A DNA stretch of 43,254 nt, taken from positions 1 through 43,254 of the forward strand of contig JBFXAM010000031.1 in NCBI GenBank assembly GCA_050184295.1, read 5' to 3'. Of the stretch, positions 32,551 through 39,805 are shown piece after piece. How positions within the stretch are numbered: the stretch's first letter is position 1; the number at the start of each line of letters is the position of its first letter. The notes under the pieces are model-generated. The model was not told the DNA's origin. It saw only the letters and a list, made by a program, of their open reading frames with translations, and did not search any database. This DNA is from JBFXAM01 sp050184295 (GTDB taxonomy: Bacteria; Planctomycetota; Phycisphaerae; UBA1845; Fen-1342). Both the position numbers and the translations under genes were made by a program.

Positions 32551-33943
32551 TCACGATATTCGCGGCATCCCGTTCGCGGGTCGCTCCGTGATCCACTTCG
32601 TGCGGTTTTCCCAGGCCTTGGACTCGTTCTCGTCCGAGCGCATCCACGGCCGGATGACCTGGTAGTCTTCATGTCCCTTGCGCACGGCCTCTACGCGCCA
32701 ATCGAATTCGTAGTCGCCCGCTCCGCCGGCCAGCTCGCGAACTTCGATTCCGGATAGGCGTTTGGACGTGATCGCCAGCCCCTTGGAGTCAACGGATAGC
32801 GGCGTAACCTGCACGGTCATGCCCGTTTCGACCGCCAAGAGTCGGAAATGTTCGGGCAGAATAACGTGCGCGGCGCCTGCGACCAGTCGCGCTGTGCCGC
32901 GCACGTAGATCGCGGCGTCGGGCCCTTCGGGGCAGCAGTACCAAATGTCGGTGGTCGCGTCGGCGGGGTTGGGTACCCGGACATTCTTCCGATCGGCATA
33001 CACTTCACCCACGCCTCCGTCGCTGCTGCGATGCATGCCGGCCTGTACGTCACCACTGATTGGACTGTACATGCCCAATGCCGGGTTGGGAGGCGCACCC
33101 AACGATTGCACCCCACAATGTCCATATCTGATCGCCGTTGACATTCACGATTCTCACATCGTCTGAGAAGTTATTGACATCATACCTGGAACTGCCGACG
33201 ACATGAAGTTCAGCGGTCGGCGCAGCCGTTCCGATGCCGACCCGCCCTTCGCCCAAGGTGTTGAGTACGATATCGCCGTTGGCGCGCGCGTTGAGGATGG
33301 ACAGGTCTGGATCACCCGCCGAACCGTAGCCGATCCAGCCGCGCTCGACGTTGCCGCTGTCGCGGTAGCTCAGGTAGCCGACTTGCTGCGTCGTGGAGTC
33401 GGTGTCTTGGATGGCGAGCGTGGGCGCCGGGCTGGCGATATGCACCGAATGCGTCGGCGCGCTGGTACCGATGCCGACGTTGCCGCTGTTGTCCACGAAC
33501 ACCGCGTTCGCAGGCGAGCCGTCCGCCGCGTCGAGCGCGAAGGCGGACTTGGCGTGATTGGCCAGCGGCGTCGCGGTCAATAACTGCCGCGGCGCGAGCA
33601 GCGTGAATCCGCTCGCATTCGAGCAATTCAACCCGCTGTCACAACGGAGTTCGATCTCGATGTGTCGCTGGGCCGTGGTGACACACGGCTGGCCGACATC
33701 GAGCTGAACGGTGAACAGCCCGTTGTTGATGTCTACATTGTCCACACACATCGTGGGCCCCACCTGCACACCGCCGGCTGCGGAATCGAACAGCCGACAA
33801 CGCAAGTCGAACAGGCCGTCGGCCGCCGCCCCGCCGTCCTCCAATCAGCCCTGATACGTGAAAGCCGCGTTTTGACCGAACGCGGAACCTGCGATCACCA
33901 ACACTCCCGCCAACGTCCCACAGTGCCGGAGTCTCGATTTCAT
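32551..33943 (-). pseudogene. Secreted VGIGT-repeat protein, broken by a nonsense codon and a frameshift
   Basis: ATG 33943 opens a signal peptide (MKSRLRHCGTLAGVLVIAGS to AFGQ) and the conserved FTYQG. A TGA then stands at 33847-33845 where the paralog at 37476-38876 has Arg (YQGRLEE), so CGA to TGA is the likely change. The frame then continues with LRCRLFDSAAGGVQVGPTMC, DNSGNVGIGTSAPTHSVHIA and GEGRVGIGTAAPTAELHVVG up to about 33110. The frame shifts there, and the rest (PPNPALGMYSPISGDVQAG, then ATTDIWYCCPEGPDAAIYVR, VEVRELAGG-like region and IRPW) is read in the next frame to 32551. Two lesions make it non-functional unless they are sequencing errors. Intact relatives are exported, probably fibre- or surface-like. 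Confidence 0.75.
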
Positions 33944-34024
33944 GCGATTGTTCCTCTTGCACTCAGTCCCTAACTGACGTGCGCCCCGCGCGCTTGCGCT
34001 TCGGGTTCTGACAACAACGTCGTC

Positions 34025-35077
34025 TTACTGTCCGATCCGCGCGAGACTGCCGCGCGGCGTGCGCAGCGTCACCGGCGTGCTGATCCTCAGATTCTCCGGG
34101 TAGTTGCCGCCGCGGATCATCACGATGTCGCCGCCGCCATTGGCTGCGTTCCGCCCTTCAGCGATCAGATCAAACGGGTTGGTGCTGCGGCCGTTCTGGC
34201 TGCCGCCGGCGCCGGCCTGAACGAAGAACGTGCGACCGTCGCGTACCGAGAGGCGCGCGAAGCTAGCCGTGTCGGCCCAGTGATCGAGCTGCAATTCGGT
34301 CAGTCTCGCGACCGACGCGCCCTGCCCGCACCCGCTGCGGTGATAGCTCATGATGTTGAGAAACACGTCGTCCACTTGCTCGCGCTGGAATGGCGCCAAG
34401 TTGGCGTAGTTCGCGCCGAACGCGTTTTGCGCGATGTCGTCGCGCTCCCAGCAGGCCAGGTCCGGCAACGTATCCGCGATGTTGTCGTTGCCGGGAGCGG
34501 TGTGGCACTCGCCGGTTTGGCCGGCGTCGCAGCAGCCGCACGAGCAGCCTTGGGTGTGGCAAAGGTCGAAGTAGTGCCCGATTTCGTGCAAATAAAGCCA
34601 GCCGGTGCCGCTGGACGAGCCGCCGATGACGATGAGCTGCTCGCTGGGCCGGGCGCAGGTGCCGCCGGTGTTGGCTTCGTTGATGTAGATGTTGACGGCG
34701 TTCTGATTCCACGCATAAAAAGTCGGATTCGCCAGCGCATCCGCCTGCATGTTGGCGCGCTGCCCGTCCTCTTCGAGCATGTTGATGTCGAAGTAGTGGC
34801 TCGGGTTGGGGCGGTCGAAGCCGCCAATGTTGCCGACGCGATGGATGAACTCGACGCGCTCGAAGCGATAGCCGCGGCCGTAGGTGTCCAGAGAGGCGTT
34901 CATCTCGTCGATCGAATCGTCGATCGCGGCGTCGCTGAAGCCCTGCGGCAGTGAGCCGTCGACGGGGTTCAGAATCACCTTGTAGGACAGTCGCAGCAGG
35001 ATGACGCCATCCGCGAAAGCCGCTGGCGCGATGGCGGTGTACGCCATGATCGACAGCCATTTGTATGCAATATGCAC
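34025..35077 (-). CDS. Secreted metzincin-like metalloprotease
   Basis: From GTG 35077 (AAGGAG at 35086-35091, eight-base spacing) the product has 350 residues. A signal peptide ends near AFADG (about 23). The catalytic core HEIGHYFDLCH (164-174) has the zinc HExxHxxxxxH pattern, and a Met-turn-like NIMSYH follows (about 241-246). The usual Gly of HExxHxxGxxH is Asp. Many Cys follow (CSCGCCD), suggesting disulfides. The C-terminus, GGGDIVMIRGGNYPENLRIS then TPVTLRTPRG, resembles the first coil of a beta-helix, as if a longer protein were cut. It is the third of three tandem paralogs. Likely an extracellular protease; no activity data. Confidence 0.75.
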   Translation of the reverse strand: MHIAYKWLSIMAYTAIAPAAFADGVILLRLSYKVILNPVDGSLPQGFSDAAIDDSIDEMNASLDTYGRGYRFERVEFIHRVGNIGGFDRPNPSHYFDINMLEEDGQRANMQADALANPTFYAWNQNAVNIYINEANTGGTCARPSEQLIVIGGSSSGTGWLYLHEIGHYFDLCHTQGCSCGCCDAGQTGECHTAPGNDNIADTLPDLACWERDDIAQNAFGANYANLAPFQREQVDDVFLNIMSYHRSGCGQGASVARLTELQLDHWADTASFARLSVRDGRTFFVQAGAGGSQNGRSTNPFDLIAEGRNAANGGGDIVMIRGGNYPENLRISTPVTLRTPRGSLARIGQ

Positions 35078-35139
35078 TTCAGCTTCTCCTTGAAATCGGA
35101 TTACCACTCATTGATTCGTGCGGCGACCATTCCGGCGGG

Positions 35140-36180
35140 TCAGTCGCCGATTCGCGCCGTCTGTCCGCGCGGCGTGCGCAGCGTTAACGGGATGTTGATT
35201 GTCAGGTTCTCGGGATATGCGCCGCCGCGGATCATGACGGTGTCGCCGCCCGCGGGGTCGGCCGCATCGACGCCTTCTGCGACCCGATCGAACGGGTTCG
35301 TGCTGAGGCCGGTCTGGCTGCCGCCGGCATTGGCCAGAACGAAATAAGTGCGGCCGTCGCAGACGTCGAAGCGGGCGACGCTGGCCGTGTCCGACCATCG
35401 ATCCAGTTGATGTTCCGTCAGCCGGCCGGCGAGGGACGTGTTGCTCATCCCACAATTCTGTAGCGCAGAATGGTAGCTCATAACATTGAAAGACACGTTG
35501 TCCACGTCATGTTGCCGGTCCGCTGAAAGCTGGTTGTAGTTTGCGCCGAAGTTTTGCTGGGCGATTTCGTCGCGATCCCAACAGGGCAGGTCCACGATCG
35601 TGTCGGCGAGGCCGTCGCTTCCGGGCCCGGAGCCATCGCAGCAGCCGTTGGAACACCCCTGCGTGTGGCACAGACCGAAGTAGTGCCCGAGTTCGTGCAG
35701 GTGCACAGACGCGCGATTCGAGTCGCCGCCGCCAATGACGATCACCTGGCTATTCTGGAAGCCGCACATCAGGCCGGAATTGGCGGTGTTGATGTAAATG
35801 TTGATCGCGCTGAAGTTCCAGGCGTACAGTTCCGGGTTCTCGAGCGCATCGCTTTCCATGTTCAGACGCTCGTCCGGCTGGGCCACCATGTTAATTCCAA
35901 AGTAATGGCTCGGGTTTGGCCGCAAATGCCCGCCTCGTTCCCCGACGCGCGTAATCGGATCAACCAGCACGAATCTATAGCCGCGGCCGTATGTTTCCAT
36001 CAAATTGTTCATACCCTCAACCGCGTCCGTGATGTCACTCTCCTGAAAGTCCTCCGGAGGTGCCCCGGAGAGCGGAGCCAGAATGGCTTTGCACGAGAGC
36101 CGGATGACAATGAGATCGTCAGCGCTGGCGCTATGCACGGTGCAATCGGCGAGGACGAGCAACAGGAATGCGCGTTTCAT
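35140..36180 (-). CDS. Secreted metzincin-like metalloprotease, canonical active site
   Basis: The 346-residue protein starts at ATG 36180 with a signal peptide (MKRAFLLLVL to SASA, residue 20). The zinc motif HELGHYFGLCH (162-172) is the canonical HExxHxxGxxH, and NVMSYHS follows as the Met-turn. Conserved blocks shared with both neighbours are TYGRGYRFVLVDPITRVG, RPNPSHYF, LYAWNFSAINIYIN and PCWDRDEIAQQNFGANYNQL. The Cys-rich segment GCSNGCCDG follows the active site, and the end is the same beta-helix-like GGGD-like MIRGGAYPENLTINIPLTLR. It is the best candidate for an active enzyme of the three. Substrate unknown. Confidence 0.78.
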   Translation of the reverse strand: MKRAFLLLVLADCTVHSASADDLIVIRLSCKAILAPLSGAPPEDFQESDITDAVEGMNNLMETYGRGYRFVLVDPITRVGERGGHLRPNPSHYFGINMVAQPDERLNMESDALENPELYAWNFSAINIYINTANSGLMCGFQNSQVIVIGGGDSNRASVHLHELGHYFGLCHTQGCSNGCCDGSGPGSDGLADTIVDLPCWDRDEIAQQNFGANYNQLSADRQHDVDNVSFNVMSYHSALQNCGMSNTSLAGRLTEHQLDRWSDTASVARFDVCDGRTYFVLANAGGSQTGLSTNPFDRVAEGVDAADPAGGDTVMIRGGAYPENLTINIPLTLRTPRGQTARIGD

Positions 36181-36369
36181 GTTCTAGACTCCGCCGTCGC
36201 GCTATGCGAGACTTGCCCGCACGAGCACGTCGTATCCTGCCCGAATGCGGCGCCGGCGGACAGGAGCAACGCCGCCGGAGCGGTTGTGATTGCTGTGCGA
36301 ATCATGCCCGTCTCCCGCTAATGCCGATTGACCGCAACGAAGCCCGCGTTTCTTCGCCGGCACGGATCG

Positions 36370-37407
36370 TCAGCCGCCGATGCGGACCACCTGGCCGCGC
36401 GGCGCACGCAGGGTCACAGGCGAACTGATAATCGGTGTTTCCGCATACGTGCCACCCCGGATCAGGAGGATGTCGCCTCCGCCGGTCGCCGCGGCGACGC
36501 CTTCATCGATGCGGCGAAAAGGGTCGCTGCTTCGACCGGTGTGGAAGCCGCCTGTTCCCGTCTGAACGAAGAACGTGCGGCCGTCGCAGGCGCTGAGTCG
36601 GGTTGTGCTGGCAACATCCGCCCAGCGGTCGAGCTGGCCCTCGGTGAGATAGTCCGTAAATGCGCTGGTCAGATTGCAGGTTAGGCCGCCGATACGGTAA
36701 CTCATCATGTTGTTCAAGGTATTATCGACAAGCGCCTGCTGGGCGGGAGTAAGGTGCGCGTAGTCGGTGCCGAAGTTGAGAAAGGCAAGGTTCTCCCGAT
36801 TCCAGCTCGGGCGGTCCGGAAGGGTGTCGGCGATGCCGTCGCTCTCCGGGTCGTCGCACTCGTCGCAGTTGCACCCACAACCGTGCGTATTACACAGACC
36901 GAAGAAATGTCCGAGCATATGTACATAGGCGCTGTCCGAGCCGGCATGAAAGTCGTCGATGACGAGGATCTGACTCTCTGGGTGCCGGCAGAGCAGCCCC
37001 CTAATTGAGCCGCTGCCTTTGATGTATATGTTGATGGCGCCGGAGTTCCAGGCCCACAACTCCGGGTTGGCGATCGCGTCGCTCTCCATCTCCAGACGTG
37101 ACAGTCCGGTGATCGATTGCAAGTAGTAGTAGCCGGGATTCGGCCGTTCCGCTTCGAACTGCGCGCCGACCAGAGTGACCGGGTCAACCAGCACCAGGCG
37201 ATATCCGCGGCTGTACTCCGTCATCCGTGCGTTCACGTCATCGATCGTGTTCGCGATGAGGAAGGACGTGACGCCGGGCGGACCTTCGCCCGTGTCCGGA
37301 TCGGCCATGATTTTGACCGACACGGGGATCTGAATCACGCCGTCTGCCGGCGCCGGCTGAGCCGTGAGGCCGAGGCAGCACAGGAATGCAGAGAGTGCGC
37401 GTTTCAC
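36370..37407 (-). CDS. Secreted metzincin-like protein with dead active site
   Basis: GTG 37407 is chosen because GTG-AAACGCGCA aligns with the ATGAAACGCGCA start of its neighbour and has AGGAG nine bases upstream. The product is 345 residues with a signal peptide ending near APADG. It is a clear paralog (YSRGYRLVLVDPVTLVG, LWAWNSGAINIYIK, FFVQTGTGG). However, the zinc motif reads HMLGHFFGLCN (163-173): the catalytic Glu is Met and the third His is Asn, and the Met-turn is NMMSYR. The fold, length and frame are preserved, so this may be a pseudoenzyme with a binding role. Residues outside the active site remain well conserved. It is the first of the three tandem copies. Confidence 0.78.
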   Translation of the reverse strand: MKRALSAFLCCLGLTAQPAPADGVIQIPVSVKIMADPDTGEGPPGVTSFLIANTIDDVNARMTEYSRGYRLVLVDPVTLVGAQFEAERPNPGYYYLQSITGLSRLEMESDAIANPELWAWNSGAINIYIKGSGSIRGLLCRHPESQILVIDDFHAGSDSAYVHMLGHFFGLCNTHGCGCNCDECDDPESDGIADTLPDRPSWNRENLAFLNFGTDYAHLTPAQQALVDNTLNNMMSYRIGGLTCNLTSAFTDYLTEGQLDRWADVASTTRLSACDGRTFFVQTGTGGFHTGRSSDPFRRIDEGVAAATGGGDILLIRGGTYAETPIISSPVTLRAPRGQVVRIGG

Positions 37408-37475
37408 GGTGGCCGCTCCTGCAGGGTTTCCACGATTCGAAATGCCTCTGGCCGCAGGTTGTATCGCGAGCGGGC

Positions 37476-38876
37476 TCATTGCAGGTTGACGAGCGCCAGG
37501 ACCAGTCCGCGGCCGTTCTCGAGACGCTCCATCGCTTTACCGATCACCGCGCCGTGCGAGCGGTCGAGATCTGTGGCTTTCATGGCGTACCCGGGCGTTT
37601 CGGAAGTGGTGAGCAGATCGCCGGGCTCGATAGCGCCGGCCGACGCGTCGCACTGAACATAGACGCGCCCGGAGAGCGCGATCGGGGGCGCGTCTTCGTG
37701 GCCGGGCAGGTTGCCGAGCACCGCACCGACCGAGAAGTTGTTCGCACCGCTGACCACGCCGGCGACACAGCGGTTGTACGCCCCACGCGCCAGGCACAGC
37801 TTGCCCGCGTTTTTCGTGTCGATCGCGACGACCATGCCGGGCTCAAGCGATTCGCTGGCGGGGAACTTCTCGGCGATGTCTGCCCCGGTGATCTCGAGTA
37901 CCGGCACCTGCACGGCGCCGCCTCCGAGAGGACTGAGAACGATGTTTCCGCCGGCGCGGGCGTTGACGATGGAGAAGTTCGGGCTTCCGGGCGTGCCGAA
38001 CCCGACCCAAGCAGTTTCCACGCCGCTGCTATTTCGGAAGTCGACGTATCCAGACTGCGTTGCGTTAGGGCCGATGTCCTGCAGTTGCACGACGGCGTTG
38101 AGATCGCTCGCGATATGCACCGGACTCGTAGGCGCCGACGTGCCGACGCCCAAGAAGTCCGTCGGGAGGAAGACCGAGCCGCCACCGCCGATCGTGCGAA
38201 GCTCGATCTTGCCGCCGGGGCGAGCGATGAGCACCGAGAAGTGCGGGCTGCCGGGCGTGCCGAACCCGACCCACGCAGTTTCCACGCCGCTGCTATTCCG
38301 GAAGTCGACGTATCCAGACTGCGTTGCGTTGGGACCGATGTCCTGCAGTTGCACGACGGCGTTGAGGTCGTTTGCGATATGCACCGGACTCGTAGGCGCC
38401 GACGTGCCGACGCCGACGTTGCCGTTGTTGTCCACAATAAGCGCGTCAGCCGGGCTGCCGTCCGCGGCGTTCAGCGAATTGCCGTCAATCCCGGGCACCT
38501 TGAGCGCATAGGGCGTGGCAGTGACCGGTTGCCGCGGACTCAGCGTGGTGTAGACCCCGCTGCCGCAATTCGCCGGCGTGCTGTCGCTCCGCACGAACAC
38601 TTGCAGGAAGCGCGGGTTGCCGTCGAACGCCGCGCCGAAGTCGATGGGAACAGTAAACAACCCATCGACGACATTCACGGAGTCAACGCAGATGGTCGAG
38701 CCTACCTGCGTTCCGCCCGACGCGGCGCTGAAAAGCTGAAATCGCAGATCGTGCAGGCCGCCCGCCGGTGCACCCGCCTCTTCGAGGCGGCCCTGGTACG
38801 TGAAGGTAGTCGATTGCGCAAACGCTTGCGCCGAAAGAGCGAATAACACGGCCCCGGTAGCTGTGAAGCGAATCAT
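37476..38876 (-). CDS. Secreted VGVGT-repeat (fibre-like) protein
   Basis: The 466-residue product starts at ATG 38876 with AAGGAG six bases upstream and a signal peptide ending in AFAQ (about 21). Then come TFTYQGRLEEAGAPAGGLHD, a beta-rich domain (to about 125), and two nearly identical 88-residue units containing VGVGTSAPTSPVHIA, ATQSGYVDFRNSSGVETAWV and GFGTPGSP. The end domain has GADIAEKFPASESLEPGMVV, SGRVYVQCDASAGAIEPGDL and GKAMERLENGRGLVLALVNL. Similar exported proteins occur in planctomycetes, with VGIGTxxP phrases also seen in phage tail-fibre-like proteins. It starts the cluster of three protease-like genes downstream. A surface or adhesive role is inferred. Confidence 0.75.
   Translation of the reverse strand: MIRFTATGAVLFALSAQAFAQSTTFTYQGRLEEAGAPAGGLHDLRFQLFSAASGGTQVGSTICVDSVNVVDGLFTVPIDFGAAFDGNPRFLQVFVRSDSTPANCGSGVYTTLSPRQPVTATPYALKVPGIDGNSLNAADGSPADALIVDNNGNVGVGTSAPTSPVHIANDLNAVVQLQDIGPNATQSGYVDFRNSSGVETAWVGFGTPGSPHFSVLIARPGGKIELRTIGGGGSVFLPTDFLGVGTSAPTSPVHIASDLNAVVQLQDIGPNATQSGYVDFRNSSGVETAWVGFGTPGSPNFSIVNARAGGNIVLSPLGGGAVQVPVLEITGADIAEKFPASESLEPGMVVAIDTKNAGKLCLARGAYNRCVAGVVSGANNFSVGAVLGNLPGHEDAPPIALSGRVYVQCDASAGAIEPGDLLTTSETPGYAMKATDLDRSHGAVIGKAMERLENGRGLVLALVNLQ
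37949..38418. repeat. 264-bp tandem duplication inside the fibre-like gene
   Basis: Sequence at 37949-38154 recurs at 38213-38418 with a period of 264 bases (88 codons). The 157-base core at 37981-38137 is almost identical to 38245-38401. It makes two VGVGT units. Confidence 0.8.
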
Positions 38877-39171
38877 GTGTGCTCCTTGAAAAACTTAACT
38901 GTGCGATCCGTCCAGTTCTCGCGGCACTGTGCCTCCTCCAGGTTTCGGGGTTCCCGCAGAACGCACCACGCGGGGCGACCGTCGACGTTCGGCGCCCCCG
39001 GCCCGGAGCTCCGTCACCCCCATTACACGAAAAGAACGCTCATCCGCGGCCAAAAAAAGAGATCGAGAGATCGCAGAATTGGTTGGCCCGCGGGGCGAAA
39101 ACAGGCCCGGTTCGACTGAATAGACGTCCGGCGCCTTTGTCGGGGACCTCCGCCGCATTACGATCAATTGA
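38877..39171. other. Divergent intergenic region of 295 bases
   Basis: It separates the fibre-like gene (minus) from the ECF sigma gene (plus). Both ribosome sites are at its edges. No clear sigma-70 or ECF promoter pair, repeat or small gene was found. Confidence 0.5.
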
Positions 39172-39759
39172 ATGAGTTCCGCAAATCCTGCTGATTCGGC
39201 GAAGGTGACGCGCCTGCTCAACGCCGTCGCGACCGGCGATGCCGCCGCGCCGCAGCAGCTCTATGAGTTGATCTACGGGCAGCTTCGGCAAATCGCCCGT
39301 AAGCGGATGGCGAGCGCGCAGCCGGGGGGCACGCTGCAGACGACCGCGCTGGTAAACGAGGCGTGTCTGCGCCTCCTCGGCTCGCCGCGGGCTGACTGGA
39401 AGGGGCGCGGGCATTTTTTTGCGGCCGCGGCCAAGGCCATGCGACAGGTGCTGGTTGATCATTTCCGGCGAAAGCACTCGGGCAAACGCGGCGGCGGGCG
39501 GGCCGCCCTGTCGATTTCCAGCGTCGCCGATCTGGCCGCGGCAACCGATCCCGCCGGATTTTTGGCCCTTGACGATGCGGTTTCGCGTTTGGAACAGGTG
39601 GACGCTCTTTCGGCGTCCGTGGTTCATCTGCGCTTCTACGCCGGCCTTACGCCTGCCGAGGTGGCGGAAACGCTGGGCGTGAGCGAACGAACAGCCCAGC
39701 GCGCGTGGGCCTTCGCGCGCGGCTGGCTGCGCGAGGCACTCGAACGGGACATGTCGTAG
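39172..39759 (+). CDS. ECF-family RNA polymerase sigma factor (TIGR02999-like)
   Basis: The 195-residue protein has sigma region 2 (YELIYGQLRQIARKRMASAQ, near 30-50, and the downstream FFAAAAKAMRQVLVDHFRRK segment) and region 4 (VVHLRFYAGLTPAEVAETLG, then SERTAQRAWAFARGWLREAL). The order and the phrases TTALVNEACLRLL and RGHFFAAAAKAMRQ match the TIGR02999 group, frequent in planctomycetes and usually paired with a Ser/Thr kinase in place of an anti-sigma factor. The kinase gene starts 47 bases downstream. It should direct RNA polymerase to a regulon controlled by the kinase. Confidence 0.9.
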   Translation: MSSANPADSAKVTRLLNAVATGDAAAPQQLYELIYGQLRQIARKRMASAQPGGTLQTTALVNEACLRLLGSPRADWKGRGHFFAAAAKAMRQVLVDHFRRKHSGKRGGGRAALSISSVADLAAATDPAGFLALDDAVSRLEQVDALSASVVHLRFYAGLTPAEVAETLGVSERTAQRAWAFARGWLREALERDMS

Positions 39760-39805
39760 ACTCGGTCCAGGCGCAGCTGGTTTGTCCGTTGGGCAGGAGC
39801 CGTGC

